The notes under the pieces: generated by a model
What the model saw: only the letters and a program-made list of their open reading frames with translations
What the model was told of the DNA's origin: nothing
Databases searched by the model: none
Assembly: GCA_003118195.1 (NCBI GenBank)
Contig: BEXV01000549.1
Location: 46,715-61,111, forward strand
Reading direction: 5' to 3'
Length of the DNA: 14,397 bases
Source of the DNA: Hemicentrotus pulcherrimus
Taxonomy: Eukaryota > Echinodermata > Echinoidea > Camarodonta > Strongylocentrotidae
Shown: positions 1 to 7,677 of the stretch, one piece after another
How positions within the stretch are numbered: position 1 is the first letter of the stretch
Layout: each line of letters begins with the position of its first letter
Translations under genes and position numbers: made by a program

Positions 1-289
1 GAATGATTATGCTTCGGGTCGCCTCAACAGATGAAGAAAGTCATCATTCCTTTTCTCACCGTTCGTGACTCTGGAGTTCCCCCACTTTCCAAGGTATGGT
101 CTACTGACCCTTCTATTCGACACCAGCATGTCAATTGAGCCCCCCGTATATATCCGTCTGTGTCAGAACTATGGCTTATCACTTGAGAAACATTCGCAGG
201 ATCCGCGAACACTTTAATCCACAAGCCACATAACAGGTAGTTCATGTACTAGTCATTTTGAGATTGGACTTGTAGAAAGCACCATGAAC
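1..289. other. Unassigned spacer left of the first fold-back
   Basis: No recognisable gene, RNA or repeat was found here. A minus-strand open frame of about 73 codons (245 to 24) starts at an ATG, but it matches no family I know and has no clear splice or promoter context. At this length it can occur by chance. The base composition is a little more GC-rich than the AT-rich spacer further right. Confidence 0.5.
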
Positions 290-530
290 ATGACGGACAA
301 AGAAAGAGAAACAGTTCCTCATTCTACCCACTACAACTGCTGTGGTAGACAAAGGAACATCCCTTCACTGCTTTTATGTAAAAATGTATAGAACAGGTGA
401 ATATGCATATGACACCTGTTCTACACATTTTTACATAAAAGCAGTGAATGGATGTTCCTTTGTCTACCACAGCAGTTGTTGAGGGTAGAATGAGGAACTG
501 CATATTTTGTCCTCTTTCTTTGTCCGTCAT
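290..530. repeat. Near-perfect fold-back (long inverted repeat) element
   Basis: The left arm (about 290-399) and right arm (about 413-530) are reverse complements over more than 100 bp. By eye they match almost perfectly, apart from an insertion of roughly 10 bp in the right arm (around 501-511) and a few substitutions. The arms start and end with ATGACGGACAA / TTGTCCGTCAT. The centre (401-410, ATATGCATAT) is itself palindromic, so there is almost no loop. Transcribed RNA would fold into one long hairpin and the DNA could extrude a cruciform. The form is that of a fold-back or MITE-like non-autonomous element. I could not identify a clear target-site duplication. Open frames on both strands inside it (324-530 minus, 448-660 plus) follow from the palindrome and are not genes. 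Confidence 0.9.
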
Positions 531-818
531 CTACATAGTGAAGGCATACTCCATGGGTTTTAAGATCAAGTCAAATCAGGCTCCTCGCTACACGACGGAC
601 ATGGTGGAGTTGAAGAAACATTCAAGATCTGTTTGGTCTTCGCTTAGTGTGCCGAGATGATCCTGGGGCGATGGACATTCTCTGTTACTGCCCCACGTGC
701 CTTGGACGCCCTTACCATGGACTAGAAACCGTCTTCATCAGCCAAGAGCTCTGAAAAAAGACTTGACATCGATGCTGATGAAGAAAGTGTATCATTACTG
801 TCATTACAATGATTGATC
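531..818 (+). other. Segment with weakly coding-like composition
   Basis: This stretch is richer in GC than the AT-rich DNA that follows. One plus-strand frame is open from the fold-back through 657, stops at TGA 658-660, and is open again in the same frame to TGA 814-816. The second part is about 51 codons. An ATG at 553 lies in this frame. The predicted peptide matches no family I recognise, and no convincing splice sites bound it. It could be a degraded exon or simply chance. Confidence 0.15.
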
Positions 819-1596
819 CTTGGCATTTTCGTAAACTGTATCTTTCTTTATTTATTAATTTTATCACGATTTGTTTTTTTTTACTTTCCTAAATTTTATT
901 TTTGATAATGTGTACAATTATAATTGTATATGTATGTCTTTAATTGTGCGTTATGGATGGATTACATTGACATAACATTTTCATGCAAACATACATTACT
1001 TAAATCGTGTTATTGGCACAGATGTAGGATTTCAAAGGACAACATACGAGCTGTTGGTGTTTTAAACACGTGTCCGAGTTGTAAGCATAGACTGTATGAA
1101 TAACTCGACGAAATCGGGATGAAGCGTGAGAAACAAATATGGTACAATAACTGCGAATTGTCTGAATGACTCTTATGCGGCTTTCATGCAGTCTATAGTT
1201 GTCCGATAGAGTGAAACCACAGGGGAATTTAGGTTAATTTTCGAGTATTTAGCGCGTTTGTGCTCCGAATATTAATATATGACGTCGCAAAGCCATCACG
1301 ATTTGTGTTTGGAATAATTTATTTGCCTTCAAAATGAAACCTGCCTGGCATAAGTGGTAGATCGTACGAAATTATTCATCTGCAACATACTTGTACTAAT
1401 TGCATAGCCTCCAGCGGTTTGAATGATTAATGCGTATGTTTTCGCCCCATTACATAAATACGATACAGTTCAACGGAACGCTTAAGTTTCTATAATTAAT
1501 CCTCCTATAGCTGATAATTGCAATGATAACCATAAAGCTAATCTATCAAACGATTACCGCCTTTGCTCTGTACTAGCTTATTACAGTCAAATCGCA
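819..1596. other. AT-rich intergenic spacer
   Basis: No gene, RNA or high-copy repeat is visible. The only structure noted is a weak imperfect inverted repeat, with ATAGACTGTATGAA near 1087-1100 pairing with TTTCATGCAGTCTAT near 1183-1197. It may be a decayed fold-back. Runs of T and A around 840-900 and several stop codons in all frames argue against coding. Confidence 0.6.
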
Positions 1597-1863
1597 TTTT
1601 TCCATATTGCTGATAAAAATATCAATTCATGTTCGTGTCAAAAGGAATATAAGAATTAAGTGTTTACAAAGAACAACGCACCAATTTTTCTTGTAAACTA
1701 TACTTGATCAGTTTAGTTTGACTGCGCGTCATCACTCCTATCAACATGTGAATATTAAATGTCTTGTGCAGTCATTTGATAGCACGAGACATAACAAAAC
1801 TGTAAAACAGCAAAAACAACTTTTAGTACTCATCTTGCTGATGGTGGTGGTGTCAGGTGGTGG

Positions 1864-1899
<36 letters not shown>

Positions 1900-1955
1900 A
1901 ACAACTACTAGTAGTAGTAGTACTACTACTACTACTACTACTACTATACACCTGC

Positions 1956-1987
<32 letters not shown>

Positions 1988-2069
1988 TACTAATAATAGT
2001 ACTATTGTTTCTATTACTAATATTGCTACTACTACAACGACGACGATAACGAGGAGGGAGACGTCGGCG
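1597..2069 (+). repeat. Tandem segmental duplication, copy 1 (short satellite)
   Basis: This 473-bp unit starts with TTTTTCCATATTGCTGATAA and runs through a 267-bp non-repetitive leader into an (ACT)n tract. It ends with a GACGACGATAACGAGGAG-type tail at about 2038-2069. The same order (leader, ACT tract, ACG-rich tail) repeats immediately downstream from 2070. The two leaders differ at roughly a dozen positions by eye, about 95-96% identity. The structure implies one tandem duplication followed by unequal satellite expansion. Confidence 0.9.
1861..2040 (+). repeat. (ACT)n microsatellite in copy 1
   Basis: Nearly pure ACT triplets are broken by ACA, AGT and a CACCTGC interruption near 1949-1957, then TTCTACTACTAATAATAG and a mixed tail. 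Every frame is open because the triplet contains no stop, which gives long Thr, Leu or Tyr runs on the plus strand and Ser, Val or other runs on the minus. These are not evidence of protein. Confidence 0.95.
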
Positions 2070-2337
2070 TTTTTCCATATTGCTGATAAAAATATCAATT
2101 CATGTTCGTGTCAAAAGAAATATAAGAATTAAGTGTTTATAAAGAACAACGCACCAATTTTTCTTGTAAACTATACTTGATCAGTTTAGTTTGACTGCGC
2201 GTCATCCCTACTATCAACAGATGAATATTAACTGTCTTGTGCAGTCATTTGATGGCACGAGACATAACAAAACCGTAAAACAGCAATAACAACTTTTAGT
2301 ACTCATCTTGCTGATGGTGGTGGTGTCAGGTAGTGGT

Positions 2338-2760
2338 ACTACTACTACTACTACTACTACTACGACTACTACTACTACTACGACTACTACTAGTACTAGT
2401 ACTACTACTACTACTACTACAACACTACTATTATTACTACTACTACTACTACTACTACTACGACTACTACTACTACTACGACTACTACTAGTACTAGTAC
2501 TACTACTACTACTACTACAACACTACTATTATTACTACTACTACTACTACTACTACTACGACTACTACTACTACTACGACTACTACTAGTACTAGTACTA
2601 CTACTACTACTACTACAACACTACTATTATTACTACTACTACTACTACTACTACTACGACTACTACTACTACTACGACTACTACTAGTACTAGTACTACT
2701 ACTACTACTACTACAACACTACTATTATTACTACTACTACTACTACTACGACTACTACTG
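2338..2760 (+). repeat. Higher-order satellite: 98-bp units of ACT-rich sequence
   Basis: The marker TAGTACTAGT recurs at about 2391, 2489, 2587 and 2685, exactly 98 bp apart. Each unit carries the same ordered variants: ACG triplets, TAGTACTAGT, then ACAACACTACTATTATT. Four near-identical units show that a mutated ACT block was amplified as a whole. Because 98 is not a multiple of three, each unit shifts reading frame, so a continuous repeated protein is excluded. Confidence 0.93.
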
Positions 2761-3005
2761 CTACTAATACTTCCACCACCACTACTACTTATTCTTCTAC
2801 TACTACTACTACTACTTGTACTTCTAACACTACTATTACTACTACTACTACTACTACTACGACTACGACTCCTACTAGTACTACTACTACTTATACTTCC
2901 ACCATCACTACTACTTATTCTTCTTCTTCTACTACTACTACTACTACTTCCAACACTACTATTACTACTACTACTACTACTACTACTACGACTACGACTA
3001 CTACA
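2761..3005 (+). repeat. Second higher-order satellite: two 126-bp units
   Basis: ACTTCCACCACCACT (about 2769) recurs as ACTTCCACCATCACT (about 2895), 126 bp apart. The same order of flanking variants follows: TATTCTTC, ACT run, CTAACACT or CCAACACT, ACT run, ACGACTACGACT. This is a distinct, more diverged unit from the 98-bp array next to it. The plus strand is very poor in G across the whole satellite. Confidence 0.85.
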
Positions 3006-3105
3006 ACAACTACTACTACTATACACCTGTACTACTACAACTACTACTACTACTACTTCTACTAATAATAACAATTATATTGTTTCTATTTCTAATATTG
3101 CTACT

Positions 3106-3165
3106 ACTACTACTACGACGACGATAACGAGGATGGGGACGACGACGACGACGACGACTTCTACT
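3106..3165 (+). repeat. (ACG)n-rich microsatellite tail
   Basis: ACGACGACG triplets at 3112-3122 and 3139-3162 are separated by ATAACGAGGATGGGG. The tract matches the shorter tail of copy 1 at 2036-2069 and marks the right edge of the duplicated segment. Confidence 0.85.
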
Positions 3166-3235
3166 ACCGTACGGAGGACATTGCCGGAAATAATCTCGAA
3201 AGTAGACTTGACTGTACAAGAAGATAATCACAATG

Positions 3236-3508
3236 AGGTAAGCACCAATAAACCAAGCTATTCCACTTCAATTATATAGCAATGGCTATATGGAATTCAA
3301 AATTCTGGTTATTACGGTCCGGCAATTACGATAACTATCATAATATTCAGATCAGTTCATGGGAGGGCAATTTATTTTCGATTGCTCTCCCAAGTGAGTT
3401 TTATGATAGTTATTGCAATTGACGGACCGTAAAAACTAGACTTTTGAAGTGAAACTAGCCCTTATGATATGATTGAAATGGAATAGCTTGGTCTATTGGT
3501 GCGTACCT
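3236..3508. repeat. Older fold-back / MITE-like inverted repeat
   Basis: The termini AGGTAAGCACCAATAAACCA and (reverse complement of the right end) AGGTACGCACCAATAGACCA match for 18 of 20 bases. Pairing continues inward with interruptions: ACGGTCCGGCAATTACGATA on the left pairs with the segment around 3405-3430 on the right. The middle closes with GGGAGGGCAA / TTGCTCTCCC (about 3361-3392). Arm identity is roughly 75-80% by eye, so it is older than the element at 290-530. No coding capacity and no clear target-site duplication were seen. Confidence 0.88.
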
Positions 3509-3731
3509 TTTCTTGTAACGCATGAAGTCAAACTCCTGAAGAAAATCTGGCATCTTCATTGAAAATAGGGTTTTGGGTACAATACCTGTATTAAAAACGA
3601 AAAAAAAAAAAAATCATGGTCCATGAAAAGTGCAGAGAATCGAGAACGACTAACTTTGTCTCAGAATCGGAGGGGCCCGTGCAATTTTTTTCTTTGATAT
3701 GGATCCGCACCTGTGCATGCATATTGAGGAG
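3509..3731. other. Spacer with a 14-base A run
   Basis: This is non-coding spacer. A run of 14 A (3600-3613) is the only simple repeat. It could be the tail of an old retroposed copy, but no matching head lies directly upstream. Confidence 0.4.
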
Positions 3732-3803
3732 CGAGATGACTCTGTGGTTTAAACAGTTGTCTTATAAGCGGGAGGTCCCGCGTTCGAAACCAGGTCGATA
3801 CAC
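3732..3803 (+). repeat. Decayed tRNA-derived SINE head
   Basis: An A-box-like TGGTTTAAACAG (3745-3756) is followed, with tRNA spacing, by a B-box-like CGTTCGAAACC (3781-3791) that contains the core GTTCGAAAC. Between them CTTATAA could be a degenerate anticodon loop. The T-stem CCGCG/CCAGG has two mismatches and the acceptor stem does not close, so it is not a working tRNA gene. The arrangement fits the pol III promoter head of a tRNA-derived SINE. I could not define the SINE body or tail. Confidence 0.45.
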
Positions 3804-4545
3804 TATTGCCCTTTGGTATGACAGTCACTCTCATTTATCAAGTCTAACGGCTTGGACTTTGATCAATCGGTAAAATGGTTGCTTATCTTACAGTACAAGA
3901 ATATCATATTTCCTTGATTATCAGTCAGGTCAATAATGAATCTGTTGACAGTTTTAGTGTGTCGACAACAGATTGAATTTTAGATATTAGTTCTCAATTA
4001 AATGCCCAGACAAAACAGAATGAAATCATGTCAATCACGCCGAGGAAGTTAGTTATGCCACACATACACTGAAATGTCCCATTCTCTCGGCATCATTTCC
4101 AGTGTTGAAAAGCATTCGTATTTCAAAGGCATTGTTTAACAATGTTGAATCTGAGATGCTTGCCCTACGCGTTATCAGTGTCTTTGATATGGTGTAATAT
4201 TCAATCCCTAACGAAATTCGCTCCAAAAAGACCATGAAGTGTGTCGAAAAAGTAAAAACTTTGAGTGACCGGTGTTATGAAAACCATTAGGAAAACGCAA
4301 AATTTGATTTCGATTTCCAATCTTAAATATCTTGATAATCAGACAGGCGATCGGCTTGTAAAAGTCATTGCGATCCTAAATGACCTAAAGGTTTATAATT
4401 CTATTGCAGCATGAGCTAAATCAAAAATTTTGTTGCAGAATCAGAGACAAAGTTACAAAATCCCTTAAAACAAATTGACCCTACATCAATTTCCTCTCCT
4501 TCTTATAAAGCCTTTGTATACTACCTTCGTCAAGAGAGCTCTATG
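3804..4545. other. Intergenic spacer with one short hairpin
   Basis: No gene is visible. A hairpin with the 9-bp perfect stem AATCTGTTG / CAACAGATT spans 3939-3974. CTTGATTATCAGTCAGG (about 3913) and CTTGATAATCAGACAGG (about 4330) are similar and may be diverged copies of one short repeat. The minus-strand open frame at 4053-4235 has no supporting context. Confidence 0.5.
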
Positions 4546-4672
4546 AGTTTGAATATGAGGACACTGCTAATGTTTAAATTTGTCACACATAGGACATACA
4601 TGACATATTCATAATTTCTGCAAAGTTCTACAGAATTTGAGGTTGGCTGCAAAAGGGACATAGTACCTTTAA
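4546..4672 (-). mobile_element. TTAA family A MITE, 5' fragment in inverted orientation
   Basis: The reverse complement of this stretch starts TTAAAGGTACTATGTCCC (from 4672 down) and follows the first 130 bp or so of the family A copies at 5349 and 9982. Shared blocks include the TTTTGCAGCCAACCTCAAAT region and the motif around AAACATTAGCAGTGTCC. Homology stops near 4546, so only the left end of the element is left. Its terminus faces the terminus of the copy at 5349, making the two head to head with about 676 bp between them. Confidence 0.85.
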
Positions 4673-4707
4673 TTGTTCAAGAGATACACATGAAACAGAC
4701 ATATGCA

Positions 4708-4755
4708 CAGAGAGAGAGATAGAGAGAGAGAGAGTGGAAGGGGGAAAGAGAGAGG
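4708..4755 (+). repeat. (GA)n microsatellite and polypurine tract
   Basis: The AG/GA dinucleotide run at 4708-4734 has one T interruption. It is followed by GGAAGGGGGAAAGAGAGAGG, so nearly 48 bases are purine with only two T. Confidence 0.9.
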
Positions 4756-5183
4756 TCATAAAGATAATAAGAACCCCAAAACAATGAGAGTTAAAGAAAA
4801 GTGAAGGAGATTGATCGGGTAAAAAATAGAAAGATAGGCACACAATATGACTGTATGAAATTGAAACGTATTTTGTAAAATAGTGTACAGGTATGTCATA
4901 GCCACTTCTTGCCATGTGCTGCCACGGTCCTCTTTCAGGATGATACATTATATATTGATTGTAACATGGTTGTCATAACAGTAACATGTGTCCAGTTTGT
5001 CGCATATCATTGATGTGGCGAATATATAGAAACATTTACCTCCCGCAGGCTCTGACTAAGCGCCATGTTAGGAAGTAGCATGCACGTCTTTCTAACACGC
5101 ATGAAGGGAGGGCGTGTCAATCTGAAGATTATTATACAGTAGGAACTCAGCATGCGAGGGCCTGCTCTGGTAGTTAATGGATG

Positions 5184-5192
5184 TATAAAAGG
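5184..5192 (+). promoter_or_regulatory. TATA-box-like motif
   Basis: TATAAAAGG is an excellent match to the metazoan TATA consensus and sits in a slightly GC-richer patch. No convincing initiator, downstream exon or second core element is visible, so this may be a chance match in AT-rich DNA. Confidence 0.2.
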
Positions 5193-5348
5193 AGAGGTGA
5201 GATTAGGAGTGCATGTAAAGGGGAGAATGTCATAACTAATGTGAATATGGGAATGTAACAGTGTTGCTTTCCGTAGTATCCAAGAGCTTCGCAGTTGCTA
5301 AAGGTAATCTACGAGTTGTGGTACTGGGCAGTTGAGATATATACGGGC

Positions 5349-5931
5349 TTAAAGATATGTCCCTTTTGCAGCTAACCTCAAATTCTGTAGAACTTTGCAG
5401 GAATTATGAATATGTCATGTACATGTATGTCCTATATGTAAAATTTAAACGTTAGCAGTGTCCTTATATTCAAATTGTGGAATGAAACATGTTTACTTGC
5501 TAGACTTCACTATCAGACACTATTGTCTGTATTGAGTGACCGACCGGCTTTTTTTTGTCTTCTTTAGTAATAACATACATAAAATGAGCTGTGAAGGATT
5601 TGTCTACATGGTAATAAAATACATAAAATGAGCTGTAAGGGATTTGTCTACACCAATAACCCACTTCTTGTAATGGCCAAAATTATACTGATTGAATCTT
5701 TACGCAGCATAAAACGTACGACCATGCGGTACAATGGTCTGAAAATCAAGACTAATCCTTATTGGCTCTATAGCTCCTAAGTCGATTAGACAACTAATAG
5801 TTGCTTTTCCCCTCTTAAAGACATTTTCAAGCCCCATTTTTAATATGGGGAGTTCTAAATTAGTATTATCTTTCAAATGCCATTGGAATTTAACATTTTC
5901 ATTTGTTTGGCCTGCAAAAGGGAAAATTTAA
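5349..5931 (+). mobile_element. TTAA family A MITE, full-length copy (583 bp)
   Basis: It is bounded by TTAA at 5349-5352 and 5928-5931. The left terminus TTAAAGATATGTCCCTTTTG and a decayed right terminus (GCCTGCAAAAGGG, then AAAATTTAA) are inverted repeats, best seen by comparison with the intact right end at 10524. It aligns along its whole length with 9982-10524. It has no transposase and is non-autonomous. An internal GACCAT..ATGGTC hairpin (about 5719-5739) is kept in both full copies. A 44-bp internal tandem duplication is specific to this copy. Confidence 0.9.
5568..5655 (+). repeat. 44-bp tandem duplication inside a MITE
   Basis: Two consecutive units (5568-5611 and 5612-5655) share TACATAAAATGAGCTGT and GATTTGTCTACA. 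The family A copy at 9982 has only one such unit, so the duplication arose after the copies separated. Confidence 0.85.
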
Positions 5932-5958
5932 GGAAATGTATAGTGATTTGTTCTGCAG

Positions 5959-6000
5959 TTAACATGGTAGATGGGTTGTTTGGAGGAGCAGAATGTGCAT
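5959..6000 (+). repeat. 42-bp direct repeat, left copy, with empty TTAA site
   Basis: This stretch is identical to 6109-6150 over 42 bp, starting at TTAA. Its left neighbour is TTCTGCAG rather than a MITE end, so it reads as the uninterrupted (empty) version of a TTAA target. It ends exactly at the N at 6001. Confidence 0.95.
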
Positions 6001-6001
6001 N
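6001..6001. other. Single ambiguous base (N), probable assembly join
   Basis: This is the only N in the window. It falls exactly where the left 42-bp copy ends and where a truncated family B MITE begins. It probably marks a contig join or collapsed gap rather than one unknown base, and the true length here may be hundreds of bases. Confidence 0.75.
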
Positions 6002-6112
6002 GATTCCAGAACCTTGCAATACACCCGAATACTTGATCAACCTTTTCTGATAGATTCCACACCGTTTCTTTCACATTGCAATCACATGACCAGAACTCAA
6101 CTTTATCTTTAA
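6002..6112 (+). mobile_element. TTAA family B MITE, 3' part only
   Basis: From GATTCCAGAACCTTGCAATA to the terminal CTCAACTTTATCTTTAA the sequence follows the last 130 bp or so of the full copy at 7253-7677, with one short deletion near 6028-6040. The right end is intact and abuts TTAA at 6109-6112. The left part, about 290 bp in the other copy, is missing at the N. The loss looks like an assembly effect rather than a biological truncation. Confidence 0.9.
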
Positions 6113-6150
6113 CATGGTAGATGGGTTGTTTGGAGGAGCAGAATGTGCAT
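6109..6150 (+). repeat. 42-bp direct repeat, right copy, with filled TTAA site
   Basis: Identical to 5959-6000. Here TTAA is preceded by the MITE end (CTTTATCT), and the sequence continues uninterrupted into GTAAGCAACAGAGG. It is the right junction of the insertion. Confidence 0.95.
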
Positions 6151-6240
6151 GTAAGCAACAGAGGTTTGTTGGAAAGACCTTAGGCTGAAAAGTAAAACCA
6201 AATGTCAAAACATACGAACAAGAACAAAAGGATACAGAAA

Positions 6241-6300
6241 AATCATTGACTTTTCAAAAGTGCTGGCCGGAGCTCGAACCTAGAATCTTTGTAATACCCA
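6241..6300 (-). repeat. Decayed tRNA-derived SINE remnant (B box, minus strand)
   Basis: On the minus strand GGTTCGAGCTCCGG (from 6280 down) is a good B-box/T-arm match, followed by CCAGCAC, as in many tRNA-derived SINEs. An A-box candidate upstream (CGGTAGTCTAATCC, about 6342-6355) is too far away for a tRNA, so the head is probably interrupted or decayed. It is not a functional tRNA. Confidence 0.35.
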
Positions 6301-7252
6301 TGAATGTAATCAAAATAAATATGAAGAAGGGAAAATTGGGAGGGATTAGACTACCGAGTACTGTCTATCGGCTTTTGTGAATGCAATATACATGCAATGT
6401 AATCAGATTACAATAAATATAATTATAGGAACAGAGATTCATGAAAATCGGAGAGTATACGAGACATCAATGATTTCGCACAGTGATAAAGGAAGGGAAA
6501 GAAATTGAGCGCGATATTGATGGATTGCCGGTTAGTTCGAGTCTAATATTTCAACTCTGCAATTCTGAACTAATTTCCGTTGCCACAATAAATCGGCGAT
6601 ATATTTAGAGTCGTATTTGGGCTGTATCGTTACAGTTTGCTAAACAACCATCGCGTGTAAAAGAATCACACATATTCCGGTCATTGTTTCCACAATGTAC
6701 TGCGTTTCGCTCTTGCTCTCAGGCGTTGAATATGGGACGTTTGAAAGTCCAATAGTTCAATGCATAATGACCCGCCAACAATAGTACAGGCCCTTAAGCT
6801 ACCAACAACCCCTTATTTGCTGAATCACAACCTACGTCTAAAAATAACTCGTCTTTTATATTTGTGCAGGTTTTATGATTTGATATAATACCCACCCGTA
6901 TTTTGTTAGCGACCGAAGTCTGTGGTTCAATCGCTTCGATAACAAACCAGCACTAAAGCAGGAAACACGCAACTTGTTACTTGAGGAAGAAGGGGGATTT
7001 ACAATACCCGTATAATATTCACGTTGAAAAAGAGAAGTAATATTGAGAAATAATGCCAGGCATCTTTTTTACAAATGAGATGAGATATTGACCCCAAGGG
7101 GCGAACCCAGAAATCTGAAGAAAAAAAAGGGAGGGGGATGGGCTGTTGACTGGACAAACAATAACAACAACAAACAGCCAACAACCAACAAGAGCAAAAA
7201 CCGGGTCAAGTTGAGGTCTACAAGTTTGAAAGAGGGGTCCCAATGAAGACTG
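6301..7252. other. Intergenic spacer
   Basis: No gene is supported. A B-box-like GGTTCAATCGC at about 6924-6934, preceded by GCGACCGAAGTCTGT, may be another SINE remnant. The overlapping minus-strand open frames (7019-7243 and 6999-7184) are two frames of the same low-complexity region and show no start or splice context. Confidence 0.5.
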
Positions 7253-7677
7253 TTAAAGAGAAGGTTGAGTTCTGGGAAGAGGTGAAAAATAATTTGCGAA
7301 CTTTATCATTCTTATTATGCAAGTGTGGAAGAACATCAGATAAGACATGTTCCCTGAAAAGCATGGCTCTTCAAAATTTCAAATGCCTTCATATTCTAAA
7401 TATGTCATGTCCATCGTAAATCTCGGGGGGGGGGGGGGGCGCGTAGGTTTTGTTACGCCACGTGTTCGGTAGTCCCATATACATCTTTCTGTGTACAGTG
7501 TATGTAACTTTGCCAAGACTTGGCCAAATTTCTTATCATTTTGATGATTCCAGAACCTTGCAATACACACACATTCTTATATACTAGATGATCGACCTTT
7601 TCTGATAGATTCCACACCGTTTCTTTCACAATGCAATCGCATGACTAGAACTCAACTTCATCTTTAAAGGAAGAGCA
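7253..7677 (+). mobile_element. TTAA family B MITE, full-length copy (425 bp)
   Basis: TTAA lies at both edges (7253-7256 and 7674-7677). The left end TTAAAGAGAAGGTTGAGTTC and the reverse complement of the right end, TTAAAGATGAAGTTGAGTTC, form terminal inverted repeats. No transposase is encoded. The 3' 130 bp match the fragment at 6002-6112. A divergent sibling lies at 12028-12397, sharing the termini and blocks such as TAGTCCCAT and TCATTTTGATKATTCCA. A 15-base G run sits in its middle. Confidence 0.88.
7425..7439 (+). repeat. Poly(G) run of 15
   Basis: Fifteen consecutive G follow TCTC and precede CGCG inside the family B MITE. The divergent copy at 12028 has no such run, so it arose within this copy or its sublineage. 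Its length is error-prone in sequencing. Confidence 0.9.

Larger units (their letters stand above)
2070..3145 (+). repeat. Tandem segmental duplication, copy 2 (expanded satellite)
   Basis: The leader at 2070-2337 is the second copy of the leader at 1597-1863. It is followed by a far longer ACT-rich satellite and then the same tail motif (GACGACGATAACGAGGAT, about 3115-3132). The unit is about 1.08 kb against 473 bp for copy 1, and the whole difference lies in the satellite. The right edge is approximate because it dissolves into (ACG)n. Confidence 0.85.
4673..5348. other. Spacer between head-to-head family A copies
   Basis: Non-coding. It holds a purine-rich tract, including (GA)n, at 4708-4755 and a TATA-like motif at 5184-5192, both listed separately. 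The minus-strand open frame at 4628-4948 overlaps the MITE fragment and the GA tract and has no gene-like features. Confidence 0.5.

Noticed and set aside
24..245. A 73-codon minus-strand open frame with an ATG
   Set aside because: No family resemblance, no promoter or splice context, and a length compatible with chance.
661..816. A 51-codon open frame directly after an in-frame TGA, suggesting read-through or selenocysteine
   Set aside because: No SECIS-like structure or recognised selenoprotein motif was seen. The upstream frame begins inside the fold-back element.
1065..1215. Third fold-back element
   Set aside because: Only about 12 of 14 bases pair clearly over an 83-bp spacer. Further alignment needs several gaps.
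1853..3074. Long open frames rich in Thr, Ser, Leu, Tyr or Val on both strands
   Set aside because: The frames stay open because ACT/AGT triplets hold no stop in most frames. The 98-bp unit shifts frame at each repeat and no continuous start-to-stop protein results.
5928..6158. A minus-strand open frame across the N with a repeated Cys-containing segment
   Set aside because: The repeated segment comes from the 42-bp direct repeat and the rest is MITE sequence. The frame crosses an assembly join.
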